Source: Robertmurraya korlensis (lineage in GTDB: Bacteria > Bacillota > Bacilli > Bacillales > Cytobacillaceae). Taken from it: a stretch of 64,000 nucleotides of DNA. The translations under genes and the position numbers were made by a program. Of the stretch, positions 25,911 to 34,882 are shown piece by piece (position 1 is the first letter of the stretch; each line of letters begins with the position of its first letter). The notes beneath the pieces are model-generated. The model worked only from the letters and a program-made list of their open reading frames with translations, made no database searches and was not told where the DNA came from. The stretch is taken from assembly GCF_023715225.1 (NCBI RefSeq), contig NZ_JAMBNS010000002.1, positions 354,333 through 418,332 of the forward strand, written 5' to 3'.

Positions 25911-26694
25911 TATGTAAAAAATCCTTTAGCACTGCTTCATGAAAGCTTGCATTCGCAATAAACACAGAATTTTCTCCAAGTAGATTAAGCTTCTCTCCCT
26001 TTAAAGTTGTACACTTTCCTCCAACCTCTTCCACCAATATAATTCCTGCTGCAAAATCCCAAGGAGATAACCGAAGAGTTATATATGAATCGAGTCTCCC
26101 AGCAGCCACATAAGCCATCTCTAGCGCTGCTGAACCATATGATCTCGTTCCTCTCACCGCTTTGACAAGTGGAGACAGAATATTGCTATCAATTCTTCGG
26201 TTCTGAGTGACCCACGTACTATTTATCCCAATGACTGCCTCCTCTACCTTTACAGATGAAAGAGGAGAAAGAGGTTGATCATTAATGTATGCCCCCTCCC
26301 CCTTTTTAGCATGATACAATTCGTCATGAACCACATCATATATGAGGCCAATCATACCAACACCATCTTCATAAATACCTACCGAAATAGCAAAGTTTCG
26401 TTGTTGATGAATAAAATTCATCGTTCCATCAATAGGGTCAATGATCCACACGACACCAGACAGTTCTTTAGGATTACTGCCTACTCCCTCTTCCCCTAAT
26501 ACTCGATGATCTGGAAAATGTTTCTTTAGATTATGTATGAAATATTCTTCAATCTCCTTATCCATATTTGTAACAAGATCATTGGCATGTGATTTAGTTT
26601 CAATGTTTAATACCTTAGAGAACGATTTTTTTATAAGTTCACCGGCTTCTTTAACCAATTGTTTTGCGAATATGTCCACTGCATGAATATCCAT
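25897..26694 (-). CDS. yktC: YktC, inositol monophosphatase family (SuhB-like)
   Basis: 265 residues. All IMPase metal-site motifs are seen: GEEG (about residue 68-71), WIIDPIDGTMNFIHQ (about 90-104) and WDFAAGIILVEEVGG near the C-terminus. It hydrolyses inositol-1-phosphate or related sugar phosphates, possibly also NADP/PAP, as in related enzymes. It overlaps the following acetyltransferase and follows ykzI at a distance, as in the B. subtilis ykt cluster. Confidence 0.92.
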   Translation of the reverse strand: MDIHAVDIFAKQLVKEAGELIKKSFSKVLNIETKSHANDLVTNMDKEIEEYFIHNLKKHFPDHRVLGEEGVGSNPKELSGVVWIIDPIDGTMNFIHQQRNFAISVGIYEDGVGMIGLIYDVVHDELYHAKKGEGAYINDQPLSPLSSVKVEEAVIGINSTWVTQNRRIDSNILSPLVKAVRGTRSYGSAALEMAYVAAGRLDSYITLRLSPWDFAAGIILVEEVGGKCTTLKGEKLNLLGENSVFIANASFHEAVLKDFLHNGKW

Positions 26695-26788
26695 TTATAT
26701 CATCTCTTTCCTCTATAAATATCTTTATTCTTATAGATTAAAGCAATTACAATCAACAAACAACTGATACGAATGTGAGAAATAAAAT

Positions 26789-26822
26789 AGGCGATCATAA
26801 GTATGCACTTAATGTTCGCCTT
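26789..26822 (-). terminator. Hairpin downstream of ykzI
   Basis: AGGCGA and TCGCCT arms with a partly pairing interior and a weak T-tract on the minus strand, 55 nt after ykzI. A plausible but not strong terminator. Confidence 0.45.
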
Positions 26823-26877
26823 TATGATTCCCTTTGTATTTTTTTAAAATCCATCCAACTATACCATCCTTACAAAA

Positions 26878-27072
26878 TTACAATGCCTTTAACTTTACCA
26901 GTTCCATTCTGATTCTTTCAAGTTTTTCTTTCACCTGTGTCTTCTTCTTTTCATTTTTCTCCGTCATAGCTTCAAATAATGTAGCAAGTTCATAATCCAT
27001 TTCCAAACGTAGAACAGCCGTTCTTTCTCTTTCTGCGTTATTCTTTTTCGCTGAGCCAATCAGCTGTTTCAT
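26878..27072 (-). CDS. ykzI: YkzI, small charged helical protein
   Basis: 64 residues, rich in Lys and Glu (AERERTAVLRLEMDYELATLFEAMTEKN, KEKLERIRMELVKLK), predicted to be one long helix or helical hairpin and perhaps coiled-coil. Name from size and place between yktB and yktC. ATG 27072 with AAAGGGGTG upstream. Function unknown. Confidence 0.8.
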   Translation of the reverse strand: MKQLIGSAKKNNAERERTAVLRLEMDYELATLFEAMTEKNEKKKTQVKEKLERIRMELVKLKAL

Positions 27073-27270
27073 AGTAATACACCCCTTTTTATAATGATAA
27101 TTTTCAGATAATTTTTACTATTATAATATGAACAAAATGCTTTTGATGCAACTAATTTGCGCATTTGCTTAACATTTTTTATTCTCCATACAAGAGTCAA
27201 CATATTTCTCGTTCTTTCTACCATATGCTACAATTATCTACAGAGAGATTTATATACGGGAGGAAAAACA

Positions 27271-27891
27271 ATGCAATTTACTGGATTTACTGAAGAGGAC
27301 TTTGAAGTTTTTACAATAGATGGTTTGGATGCAAGAATGGATGCTTTAAAGACTACAATTAGACCAAAGCTTGAAGCACTTGGAAATCATTTTTCTCCAA
27401 CTTTATCGACATTAACTGCAAATGAAATGTTCCCTCATGTTGCAAAGCATGCAAGGAGAACGATAAATCCACCTAAAGATACGTGGGTAGCCTTTTCAAG
27501 TAGTTCAAGAGGATATAAAATGCTTCCACATTTTCAAATTGGTCTTTGGGAATCTCATGTTTTTGTTTGGTTTGCCATGATTTATGAAGCGCCAAATAAA
27601 GCTGATTTCGGAAAAACATTAGAGAAAAAACTATCTTCCGTTTACAAAAATATTCCAAAGCATTTCGTTTGGTCTGAGGACCATATGAAGCCAGGTGCTA
27701 CAACACATCAGCAACTTAAAAAAGAAGACCTCCGACAAATGTTCGAGCGATTACAGACGGTAAAAAAGGCAGAAATATTATGTGGGATCCATATCAAGAA
27801 AAAAGATGCGATCAACATGTCTGCTGAGGATTTTCTAACAGAAGTTGAGGGTGTCTTTAAGACATTATTACCCCTGTATAAATTAGCGTAA
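27271..27891 (+). CDS. yktB: YktB, UPF0637 (DUF1054) family protein
   Basis: 206 residues, cytoplasmic. DUF1054 features: [67 protein letters not shown] and DHMKPGA. The frame extends upstream to 27157; the ATG at 27271 follows ACGGGAGGAAAAACA and gives the family length. The structure of the family is known but its function is not. It is followed by a shared terminator with yktA. Confidence 0.9.
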   Translation: MQFTGFTEEDFEVFTIDGLDARMDALKTTIRPKLEALGNHFSPTLSTLTANEMFPHVAKHARRTINPPKDTWVAFSSSSRGYKMLPHFQIGLWESHVFVWFAMIYEAPNKADFGKTLEKKLSSVYKNIPKHFVWSEDHMKPGATTHQQLKKEDLRQMFERLQTVKKAEILCGIHIKKKDAINMSAEDFLTEVEGVFKTLLPLYKLA

Positions 27892-27925
27892 ACAGTTTTC
27901 AGAAAAAATGGGCAGGTTTATTTAA

Positions 27926-27970
27926 AAAGGGAGCCTCAACTGGGTTGATTACTTCCCAAAGGCTCCCTTT
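27926..27970. terminator. Bidirectional terminator yktB/yktA
   Basis: 11-bp arms AAAGGGAGCCT and AGGCTCCCTTT around a 23-nt loop. Confidence 0.85.
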
Positions 27971-27972
27971 GC

Positions 27973-28242
27973 TTATTTCATTTTTATTTTTTCTGAATTG
28001 CCCTCTTTTGCTTTTTTTACAGTTAAGTATGTGGAATAACCACTGGATTCGGCAAATTCATCACATATCTTTTTTTCTTCTGATTTACTTGGAACAATCT
28101 CTTTGAACCTTCGATACGATTTCATAAATTCGTCACGACCTACTCCTTTTTCATAAGCAGCCTCAACGAGCTCAAAAAATTTTATAACATCAATAATTTC
28201 ATCAGTAGACCAAGTATGGTCAATCGGGTATTGATATTCCAA
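27973..28242 (-). CDS. yktA: YktA, UPF0223 family protein
   Basis: 89 residues, all-helical, the UPF0223 family: [30 protein letters not shown], then [20 protein letters not shown]. It is conserved in bacilli near speA and has no known role. The start is a TTG at 28242, with GGAGTG some 10 nt upstream. Confidence 0.88.
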   Translation of the reverse strand: MEYQYPIDHTWSTDEIIDVIKFFELVEAAYEKGVGRDEFMKSYRRFKEIVPSKSEEKKICDEFAESSGYSTYLTVKKAKEGNSEKIKMK

Positions 28243-28364
28243 AATACATTCACTCCGTTACATTTAATTTCTCTTAAAGTGTACCCTAAAAATAAGTTAC
28301 ATAGCAATCTGACATAATAATGAAAGAAGAATATGTTTTTCTATGCAACGAAAGTGAATAATGC

Positions 28365-28370
28365 TATAAT
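28365..28370 (+). promoter_or_regulatory. speA extended -10
   Basis: TGCTATAAT: perfect -10 with extended TGC, about 60 nt upstream of speA. No good -35 is seen. Confidence 0.5.
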
Positions 28371-28428
28371 TTCACTTGTTTTATGGGTGAAATAACCTGA
28401 CTATTAATTAAAGAGGTGTGGAAATACG

Positions 28429-29898
28429 TTGTCTCAATACGAAACACCGTTATTTAGCGGACTAATAGAGCATGCAAAAAAGGATCCAGTTCAATTTCAT
28501 ATTCCTGGGCATAAAAAAGGAACAGGGATTGATCCGGAATTTAGAAATTTTATAGGTGATAATGCGTTGTCAATTGACCTGATTAATATCGGTCCCCTTG
28601 ATGACCTTCATCAACCAAAAGGAATGATCAAGCAAGCACAGGACCTCGCTGCTAAAGCTTTTGATGCCGATCAAACCTTCTTCTCCGTTCAAGGTACAAG
28701 CGGAGCAATTATGACAATGGTCATGACGGTTTGTGGACCTGGGGATAAAATCATTGTACCTAGAAACGTTCATAAATCAGTTATGTCAGCGATTGTTTTC
28801 TCTGGTGCAACACCTATTTTTATCCATCCGGCCATCGATGAGAAGCTTGGGATCTCTCATGGTATTACAACAGATTCCGTGGCACGAGCACTAGAACAGC
28901 ACCCCGATGCTAAAGGTGTTTTAGTTATTAACCCCACATACTTTGGAATGGCTGCCGATCTAAGGAAAATTGTTGAAATTGCTCATTCATACAATGTACC
29001 AGTACTTGTGGATGAAGCTCATGGGGTCCATATCCACTTCCATGATGATCTTCCTCTATCAGCCATGCAGGCTGGTGCTGATATGGCTGCAACGAGTGTT
29101 CATAAGCTCGGAGGATCCATGACACAAAGTTCCATTTTAAATATTAAAGGAGATCTTATTAACCCAAAACGCGTGCAATCCATATTAAGTATGCTGACGA
29201 CTACTTCAACTTCCTACCTATTGCTAGCATCTCTAGACGTTGCACGTAAAAGACTGGCTACGGAAGGAAAAGAGTTGATTAGTCAAACGATTGACTTGGC
29301 TCAATATATTCGTCGAGAAGTAAATACAATCCCACATCTTCTTTGCGTTGGAGAAGAAATTCTTCAATTGGATGCAGTGTATGATTATGACCCTACAAAG
29401 CTAATTATCTCTGTTAAGGAGCTCGGTTTATCTGGTTTTGATGTAGAAAAATGGCTACGTGAAAACCACAATATAGAAGTAGAAATGTCTGACCTATACA
29501 ATATCCTTTGCATCGTAACACCAGGTGACACGAAAAGAGAAGCAGATCTTTTGATAAGTGCATTGAAAGAGCTGGCATCTCAACCAATTCAGAATAATGA
29601 TATGGTTAAAGCAGCAGTACTATTACCAGATATACCTTTATTAGCATTGACACCACGTGATGCTTTTTACGCCAAAACAGAGCTTGTCCCTTTTGATGAA
29701 TCGGAAGGAAGAATTATCGCCGAATTCATCATGGTCTACCCACCGGGTATTCCGATTTTTATTCCAGGTGAGATCATCACCGAGGATAACTTAACGTATA
29801 TCCGAAAAAATATGGAAGTCGGTCTTCCTGTACAAGGTCCAGAAGATTTTGATCTAAGATATTTACGAGTAATAAAGGAACAGAAGGCTATAAAATGA
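28429..29898 (+). CDS. speA: SpeA, PLP-dependent arginine (Orn/Lys/Arg-type) decarboxylase
   Basis: 489 residues, fold type I decarboxylase. PLP features: GTSGAIMTM (about 89-97), VDEAHGVHIHF (Asp195) and SVHKLGG with PLP-Lys226. The start (SQYETPLFSGLIEHA, FHIPGHKKG) and the C-terminal domain ending PPGIPIFIPGEIIT are typical. Its product agmatine feeds spermidine synthesis, as known for B. subtilis SpeA. Substrate choice is from synteny with yktA and slp. TTG start at 28429 after AGAGGTG. Confidence 0.9.
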   Translation: MSQYETPLFSGLIEHAKKDPVQFHIPGHKKGTGIDPEFRNFIGDNALSIDLINIGPLDDLHQPKGMIKQAQDLAAKAFDADQTFFSVQGTSGAIMTMVMTVCGPGDKIIVPRNVHKSVMSAIVFSGATPIFIHPAIDEKLGISHGITTDSVARALEQHPDAKGVLVINPTYFGMAADLRKIVEIAHSYNVPVLVDEAHGVHIHFHDDLPLSAMQAGADMAATSVHKLGGSMTQSSILNIKGDLINPKRVQSILSMLTTTSTSYLLLASLDVARKRLATEGKELISQTIDLAQYIRREVNTIPHLLCVGEEILQLDAVYDYDPTKLIISVKELGLSGFDVEKWLRENHNIEVEMSDLYNILCIVTPGDTKREADLLISALKELASQPIQNNDMVKAAVLLPDIPLLALTPRDAFYAKTELVPFDESEGRIIAEFIMVYPPGIPIFIPGEIITEDNLTYIRKNMEVGLPVQGPEDFDLRYLRVIKEQKAIK

Positions 29899-29902
29899 GA
29901 AA

Positions 29903-29932
29903 AGAGAGCGAGGGATAACCCCTCGCTCTTTA
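29903..29932. terminator. Bidirectional terminator speA/SR1
   Basis: AGAGCGAGGG, ATAA, CCCCTCGCTCT with T-tracts on both sides; it can end both speA and the convergent SR1 RNA. Confidence 0.85.
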
Positions 29933-29970
29933 TTTAAAATCACATATTCTTTTGTGTTATTACATATAAT

Positions 29971-30099
29971 TTACTTCTCTTCTTCCCCTTTAGTATGACA
30001 GCAATCTCTACAATGTGACTTCGCATAAAGAACGGTAACTTTTTCATCCTCAAAATGATCAATCGTTGAATTACAAGCTTGACACACGATAGTTCCCAT
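29971..30099 (-). CDS. sr1P: SR1P, GapA-binding peptide encoded by SR1
   Basis: 42 residues, starting MGTIVCQACNSTIDHF, which matches the known SR1P N-terminus. Cysteines at 6, 9, 30, 33 and 34 form two CxxC pairs, suggestive of metal binding. In B. subtilis SR1P binds glyceraldehyde-3-phosphate dehydrogenase GapA and stabilises the gapA operon mRNA. ATG 30099 has AAAGGGGAATGGGAAA upstream. The C-terminus (HTKGEEEK) is a few residues longer than I recall for B. subtilis. Too short to be found by usual ORF filters. Confidence 0.88.
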   Translation of the reverse strand: MGTIVCQACNSTIDHFEDEKVTVLYAKSHCRDCCHTKGEEEK

Positions 30100-30137
30100 T
30101 TTCCCATTCCCCTTTATTTGTATTTAATCACAAGTAT

Positions 30138-30151
30138 TGAAAACGCTTCAA
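30138..30151. promoter_or_regulatory. cre-like site (CcpA) in the SR1 leader
   Basis: TGAAAACGCTTCAA, close to the cre consensus TGWAANCGNTNWCA, just downstream of the inferred SR1 start. In B. subtilis CcpA also represses SR1. Confidence 0.65.
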
Positions 30152-30164
30152 CATCTTTAAATTA

Positions 30165-30193
30165 ATAATAATATAACACTATTAAATTATCAA
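30165..30193 (-). promoter_or_regulatory. SR1 sigma-A promoter
   Basis: Minus strand TTGATA (30188-30193), 17 nt, TATTAT (30165-30170). Confidence 0.75.
30170..30180 (-). promoter_or_regulatory. CcpN box 2, between -35 and -10
   Basis: AGTGTTATATT on the minus strand; 10 of 11 positions fit the CcpN consensus TRTGHYATAYW as I recall it. Confidence 0.6.
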
Positions 30194-30201
30194 CCCCAAA
30201 T

Positions 30202-30212
30202 TGTATAACACA
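30202..30212 (-). promoter_or_regulatory. CcpN box 1, upstream of -35
   Basis: TGTGTTATACA on the minus strand; all 11 positions fit TRTGHYATAYW. Confidence 0.7.
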
Positions 30213-30236
30213 TTAAATTTTTATGTTGATTATATA

Positions 30237-30268
30237 AACAAAAAAATTACAGACCTACTTGGTCTGTA
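30237..30268 (-). terminator. Terminator after the DUF3055 gene
   Basis: Minus strand TACAGACC, AAGTA, GGTCTGTA followed by a seven-T run. Confidence 0.85.
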
Positions 30269-30279
30269 CAAAGTTCAAT

Positions 30280-30579
30280 TTATTCATATTGTGTTTGAAA
30301 AGGGGTTTCTGGTAAAGCCTCTGAAAAGAATTCAATTAAATCTTTCGCTTGTTGGAGGTCTTTTATTCTAAATGCTGACTGAATGTATTCGATATCATCG
30401 AGGTCTTTAGGGTCGAGGAGTGTTGAGCGGCCAGTTTGCATACAAATTACGAGAGGCTTACCAAAAAACATATCCGTGTAAACAATTCCAAAGTCATAGC
30501 GCGTTTGTTCTGTAGCAAAACCGACAAATCGTACTCTGACCTTTTCGTGCTCATCATAGAGCTTGTCAAAAAAATCCAT
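30280..30579 (-). CDS. DUF3055 family protein
   Basis: 99 residues, soluble, acidic. The sequence MDFFDKLYDEHEKVRVRFVGFATEQTRYDFGIVYTDMFFGKPLVICMQTGRSTLLDPKDLDD... (only the start is quoted in full sense) resembles DUF3055, a small family with known fold but no function. The frame extends to 30654, but ATG 30579 is preceded by AGGAGGTGGCAATA. It stands alone upstream of SR1 on the same strand, separated by a terminator. Confidence 0.8.
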   Translation of the reverse strand: MDFFDKLYDEHEKVRVRFVGFATEQTRYDFGIVYTDMFFGKPLVICMQTGRSTLLDPKDLDDIEYIQSAFRIKDLQQAKDLIEFFSEALPETPFQTQYE

Positions 30580-30671
30580 TATTGCCACCTCCTGTATTTT
30601 CTTAATATTTAGAATTTTATTATATCTTACAGACCCAAAGAAAAGCAACCACAACTTTAAACGATATCTTG

Positions 30672-30701
30672 TTGTACTTTAATTTTATACAATGCTAGAA
30701 T
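30672..30701 (+). promoter_or_regulatory. Promoter of the DUF1885 gene
   Basis: TTGTAC (30672-30677), 18 nt, TAGAAT (30696-30701) with extended TGC. Confidence 0.6.
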
Positions 30702-30751
30702 GAAGATGAGCAAAGAAATATGTATATTTTCGTACAAATAATGGGGGGATT

Positions 30752-31189
30752 ATGGTGGCTACTAACGCATACATAAAGCTCGTGCCAGCATCGACAAAAG
30801 AAAACGTTACCACAGATGAAATAAAAGAGCTTTTTCACTATTATAAGGACATAACTTCAAAGACAGGGAAGCAACTTGATTGGCAGTACGAGGCATCAGC
30901 CTTCCCTTATGAAATAAAGGAAGAGCCATCAGGTAAAGGAACTTGGTTTTATTTGTATTCTAATCAGGACAGATATCATGCCATTTTATTAGGGGTTGAC
31001 GAGGAGACCATTGTAGATTCCGATGGAAATGAGAACAAACAAACCTATATTCAAGTTACACTCCCAGAATCATCTACTTTTGGTGATAAAGGAAAAGCAA
31101 ATGAGTTTTGTAAATTTGTAGCTAAGAAGCTTCAGGCAGAACTTCATTTATTCAATGGCCGAATCATGTACTACTACCCAAGAAAATAA
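30752..31189 (+). CDS. DUF1885 family protein
   Basis: 145 residues, soluble. AYIKLVPASTKENVT at the start, then HYYKDITSKTGKQLDWQYE and a C-terminal half with FCKFVAKKLQAELHLFNGR: the DUF1885 pattern, a Bacillus family of known fold and unknown function. The ORF begins ATGGTGGC at 30752, or a nearby codon, after GGGGGGATT. It is bounded by its own promoter and a bidirectional terminator. Confidence 0.8.
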   Translation: MVATNAYIKLVPASTKENVTTDEIKELFHYYKDITSKTGKQLDWQYEASAFPYEIKEEPSGKGTWFYLYSNQDRYHAILLGVDEETIVDSDGNENKQTYIQVTLPESSTFGDKGKANEFCKFVAKKLQAELHLFNGRIMYYYPRK

Positions 31190-31195
31190 GAAATA

Positions 31196-31233
31196 AAAAA
31201 GCAAGAGGCTGACCTATTAGCCACTTGCTTTTT
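31196..31233. terminator. Bidirectional terminator
   Basis: AAAAGCAAG, GGCT, AGCC, CTTGCTTTTT: stem with one mismatch between convergent genes. Confidence 0.85.
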
Positions 31234-31237
31234 ATCT

Positions 31238-31492
31238 TTAATAGACAAAAAATGTCATGGTCAAATGAAACGAACTGTAAAGCATCAAGCTTATCATAGT
31301 TACAATCATTGTCTTTTTAGGTGAACGAATAATATGGTTTCCAGTTGAAATAGCTAAATAGAAAAATACAAAGAACATTAAGATATTATAGATTAGTTGA
31401 TCATGTTTAGAAAGCCATTCTGTAAGAGTGTATCCACTCCATATCATTAATTGTATGATAATTACTACGTAAACCTTCATACTGTTCACCAC
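31238..31492 (-). CDS. Unrecognised small membrane protein
   Basis: 84 residues with three hydrophobic segments (VYVVIIIQLMIWSGYTL; IYNILMFFVFFYLAIST; MIVTMISLMLYSSFHLTMTFFVY). It is bounded by a terminator and a gap of about 160 bp to slp. Start MVNSMKV is a GTG after GAGCCGGTG; the second Met is an alternative. Family not recognised. Confidence 0.6.
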   Translation of the reverse strand: MVNSMKVYVVIIIQLMIWSGYTLTEWLSKHDQLIYNILMFFVFFYLAISTGNHIIRSPKKTMIVTMISLMLYSSFHLTMTFFVY

Positions 31493-31651
31493 CGGCTCTA
31501 TTCTTCTATTCTCACTTGTCCTATTTTATTTTATGTATAAACTCCTCATTCTATTTTTCATTTCTGTAACAAATAGATGACATTGAATAAAAATTCCCAA
31601 CTCTATGGTAAAATATGTTCGAAATTTACAAAAAAAAATGGAGGCGGTATT

Positions 31652-32029
31652 TTGAAAGGGTTATCTACGCTTATAGTGATTATGCTCTTACTGATTATCG
31701 TCTCCTGTGATTCTTCAAAATCTAAAGATGTTTTACCCTTTGATAAAGATGTCAAACAACTAATTTTCCTTTCTGATGAATCCGAGTATCAATATGAGGC
31801 AGCCTATTATGATGCGTTAATAGAATTAAAAAAGATTTATCCTGAGGCCGTTAAAAACATGAAGACGATTAATCCCAATCGCTCTGAGGAGTATCTTGAT
31901 TTTCTTAACATAAAAGATAATCCAGCCATAATCGTAGTTTATAATAATGAAATAGTAGCCACAGTGAACGGAGAAGAAACTGTAGAAGAAATTGTTCAAC
32001 CCATAGCAAAAATCCTGGACGAAAAATAA
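31652..32029 (+). CDS. slp: Slp, small peptidoglycan-associated-type lipoprotein
   Basis: 125 residues. The signal KGLSTLIVIMLLLIIVSCDSS carries lipobox IVSC, so it is a lipoprotein. The mature part is a thioredoxin-like small domain in appearance (IKDNPAIIVVYNNEIVATVNGEETVEEIVQPI) without a CxxC. The name follows from length and its place between speA/SR1 and pdhD. The frame opens at 31577, but the TTG at 31652 follows GGAGGCGG at 5-6 nt. An extended -10 TGGTAAAAT is at 31606-31614. Confidence 0.82.
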   Translation: MKGLSTLIVIMLLLIIVSCDSSKSKDVLPFDKDVKQLIFLSDESEYQYEAAYYDALIELKKIYPEAVKNMKTINPNRSEEYLDFLNIKDNPAIIVVYNNEIVATVNGEETVEEIVQPIAKILDEK

Positions 32030-32058
32030 GACCTGCATCGAAAAGATGCAGGTCTCTT
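32029..32058. terminator. Bidirectional terminator slp/pdhD
   Basis: AGACCTGCATC, GAAAA, GATGCAGGTCT: perfect 11-bp arms. Confidence 0.92.
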
Positions 32059-32062
32059 TATG

Positions 32063-33472
32063 TTATTTTACAATATGAATTGGATTTCCAAGTGCAACTT
32101 CAGCAGCTTCCATCGTGATCTCACCTAATGTTGGGTGAGCGTGGATTGTCATTGCTAAGTCTTCCGCTGTCATTCCAGCTTCAATTGCTAGGCCTAATTC
32201 AGCAATCATATCAGATGCGCTAGGTCCAGCGATTTGTGCTCCGATAACTAATCCATCTTCTTTACGAGTTACAAGCTTTAAAAAGCCTTCTGCAGCTTCA
32301 AGTGCAAGTGCACGACCGTTTGCAGCGAATGGGAATTTCGCAGCAATAATTTCGATTCCCTCATCCTTAGCTTGCTTTTCTGTATAACCAACAGAAGCTA
32401 ATTCAGGATCAGAGAATACTACAGCTGGAATTCCAAGGTAGTCAATCTCAGATGGATGACCAGCAATTGCTTCTGCAGCAATCTTCGCTTCGTATGATGC
32501 TTTATGCGCTAAAGGTGGTCCTGGAACAACATCACCAATTGCATAAATATTGCTTACATTTGTACGACATTGCTTGTCAATATTAATGATTCCTCTTTCA
32601 CCAATTTCGACACCAGCTTGTTCTAACCCAAGCTCATCAGTGTTCGGACGACGACCAACCATTACGAACACATAGTCCGCTTCAACTGATTGCTCTTCTC
32701 CTTTTACTTCGTAAGTAACTGTTACGCTGTTTTCTGTTTCCTGTACACCTTTTGCAAGTGCCTTTGTAATAATTTCCGCACCCTTTTTCTTTAGGTTGCG
32801 CTTTACGATAGCCGACATTTGCTTTTCGAAACCGTTCAGGATTTCGTCTGTACCTTCTAAGATCGTTACTTTTGTACCAAAGTTAGCGTATGCCCCACCA
32901 AGCTCTGTACCGATGTATCCTCCGCCGATAACAACGATATGGTTAGGGATTTCTTCTAGAGCAAGAGCTCCCGTTGAGTCAAGTACACGCTTTGTGTATT
33001 TAAATTGTGGTAACTCGATTGGGCGTGAACCAGTTGCAATAATTGCATTTTTAAACTTATACGTTTGTGCTGAATTTTCATCCATTACACGAACCGTTTC
33101 GTTGTCTACAAAGTATGCTTCACCACGAACGATTTCAACTTTGTTTCCTTTTAAAAGCCCTTCAACACCGCCAGTAAGCTTTTTAACAACTCCAGCTTTC
33201 CATGCTTGAACTTTAGAAAAGTCAACTTTTACATTATCTGCTGTAATCCCCATTGCATCAGAGTGCTTTGCTGTTTCATATCGGTGACCAGCTGCAATTA
33301 ATGCTTTTGATGGGATACATCCAACATTCAAACAAACTCCACCAAGAGTTCCTTTTTCTACAATTGTTACTTTTTGTCCTAATTGAGCCGCACGAATAGC
33401 TGCTACATAACCACCAGGGCCAGCCCCTACGACAAGAGTATCTGTTTCAATCGCGAAATCTCCAACTACCAT
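32063..33472 (-). CDS. pdhD: Dihydrolipoamide dehydrogenase, E3 of pyruvate dehydrogenase
   Basis: 469 residues. FAD-binding [17 protein letters not shown], redox disulfide GGVCLNVGC (Cys47/Cys52), NAD-binding [10 protein letters not shown], second FAD motif IYAIGDVV and C-terminal catalytic HAHPTLGE. It reoxidises dihydrolipoyl groups on E2 with NAD. Last gene of pdhABCD, 4 nt after pdhC, ended by the shared terminator with slp. Confidence 0.97.
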   Translation of the reverse strand: MVVGDFAIETDTLVVGAGPGGYVAAIRAAQLGQKVTIVEKGTLGGVCLNVGCIPSKALIAAGHRYETAKHSDAMGITADNVKVDFSKVQAWKAGVVKKLTGGVEGLLKGNKVEIVRGEAYFVDNETVRVMDENSAQTYKFKNAIIATGSRPIELPQFKYTKRVLDSTGALALEEIPNHIVVIGGGYIGTELGGAYANFGTKVTILEGTDEILNGFEKQMSAIVKRNLKKKGAEIITKALAKGVQETENSVTVTYEVKGEEQSVEADYVFVMVGRRPNTDELGLEQAGVEIGERGIINIDKQCRTNVSNIYAIGDVVPGPPLAHKASYEAKIAAEAIAGHPSEIDYLGIPAVVFSDPELASVGYTEKQAKDEGIEIIAAKFPFAANGRALALEAAEGFLKLVTRKEDGLVIGAQIAGPSASDMIAELGLAIEAGMTAEDLAMTIHAHPTLGEITMEAAEVALGNPIHIVK

Positions 33473-33476
33473 TTTT

Positions 33477-34790
33477 TTACGCCTCCATTAACAATAGTTC
33501 TGGATCGTTCAACAAACGCTTAATATGGTTAAGTGCGTGTTGAGCTGTTGCTCCATCAATCATACGATGGTCAAAGCTTAAAGATAATGCTAATACTGGT
33601 GCAGCAACAATCTCGCCATTTACAACGATTGCTTTTTCTGCAATACGACCAATTCCTAGAATTGCTACCTCAGGGTGGTTAATTACAGGAGTAAACCATT
33701 GTCCACCAGCTGAACCGATATTTGTGATTGTGCAAGAAGCACCTTTCATTTCATCAGGAGCAAGTTTTCCATCACGTGCTTTTCCAGCAAGTTCATTAAT
33801 ATCATTTGAAATAGCGAAAAGTGATTTACGATCTGCATCCTTCACAACAGGAACAAGTAATCCTTTTTCAGTATCTGCAGCGATTCCGATATTGTAGTAG
33901 TGCTTGTGAATAATTTCGCTTGTTGCATCATCAATTGATGTGTTTAAAGCAGGGAATTCACGTAATGCACTTGTTAATGCTTTAACTACATAAGGTAAGA
34001 ATGTTAATTTAATACCTTTATTTGCTGCCACATCTTTATACTTCTTACGGTGTGCAACAAGTTTCGCTACATCAATTTCATCCATTAATGTCACATGTGG
34101 AGCTGTGTGTTTAGAGTTAACCATAGCTTTTGCAATTGCTTTACGAATTCCACTCATCTTCTCACGAGTTTCTGGATATTGACCTTGTGGAATTGGTGTT
34201 GCTGCTGGTTTAGCTGTTTCTTGAGCTGCTTCAGTTACAACTTCAGTAGCTGCAGCCGGTGCAGTTTCTACTGCAGCTGGTGCTGCTCCACCATTTAAGA
34301 ATGCTTCGATATCGTCTTTTACTACGCGGCCGTTTTTACCAGAACCAGCAACTAAAGCAATATTTACACCTTTTTCACGAGCATATTTTCTAACTGATGG
34401 CATTGCAACCACACGACGATTAGGGTCAACAGAGGCCTGCGTTTCTGCTACACCGCTGTTCGTTGTGCTAGCTTCTGCAACAGGAGCTTGCTCTTCTTGC
34501 TTTGGTGCTTCCTCTTCGTGATCGTCACCTTTAAATTTAAGGTTTTCATATCCAGGAGCATCAAATGTAATAAGGACTTGACCTACTGTTGCAACTGTTC
34601 CTTCACCTACTAGTACTTCTTCAACTGTACCAGCAACTGGTGATGGAATTTCTACTACTGCTTTATCGTTTTGCACTTCACAAAGTACATCATCTTCTTG
34701 AACTTTATCGCCAGCTTTTACAAACCACTTAACGATTTCACCTTCATGGATACCTTCACCGATGTCAGGTAATTTAAATTGGAATGACAT
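33477..34790 (-). CDS. pdhC: Dihydrolipoamide acetyltransferase, E2 of pyruvate dehydrogenase
   Basis: 437 residues. One N-terminal lipoyl domain with Lys43 ([11 protein letters not shown]), an Ala/Glu/Pro-rich flexible linker, a peripheral-subunit-binding domain ([30 protein letters not shown], about 128-157), a second Ala-rich linker and the catalytic domain with DHRMIDG (His408). It forms the core of the complex. It lies 92 nt after pdhB. Confidence 0.97.
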   Translation of the reverse strand: MSFQFKLPDIGEGIHEGEIVKWFVKAGDKVQEDDVLCEVQNDKAVVEIPSPVAGTVEEVLVGEGTVATVGQVLITFDAPGYENLKFKGDDHEEEAPKQEEQAPVAEASTTNSGVAETQASVDPNRRVVAMPSVRKYAREKGVNIALVAGSGKNGRVVKDDIEAFLNGGAAPAAVETAPAAATEVVTEAAQETAKPAATPIPQGQYPETREKMSGIRKAIAKAMVNSKHTAPHVTLMDEIDVAKLVAHRKKYKDVAANKGIKLTFLPYVVKALTSALREFPALNTSIDDATSEIIHKHYYNIGIAADTEKGLLVPVVKDADRKSLFAISNDINELAGKARDGKLAPDEMKGASCTITNIGSAGGQWFTPVINHPEVAILGIGRIAEKAIVVNGEIVAAPVLALSLSFDHRMIDGATAQHALNHIKRLLNDPELLLMEA

Positions 34791-34882
34791 GTATTCACCC
34801 TCCTATAGATACGAGCTTATTCAGAACTTTTCAAATAAGGAAAGGGAAAATGGTGACCCATTCCCCTCTTTAATTAATAATT

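Larger units (their letters stand above)
29903..30158 (-). ncRNA. sr1: Dual-function regulatory RNA SR1
   Basis: A transcript of about 250 nt is inferred from a strong promoter (30165-30193) to the terminator shared with speA. It encodes SR1P, and in B. subtilis the untranslated part base-pairs with ahrC mRNA. Position next to speA, the encoded peptide, and the CcpN and CcpA sites all agree with SR1. The antisense-pairing region has not been checked here. Confidence 0.8.

Noticed and set aside
26789..26822. AGGCGA/TCGCCT hairpin as a riboswitch
   Set aside because: Too short and without a conserved core; treated only as a weak terminator.
27083..27130. TTATAATGATAATTT-type sequence upstream of ykzI, looking like a PerR/Fur box
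   Set aside because: It matches only 11 of 14 positions and the DNA there is AT-rich; too weak to claim.
32796..33209. 137-residue open frame opposite pdhD
   Set aside because: Antisense shadow of a conserved enzyme, no start signal and no family resemblance.
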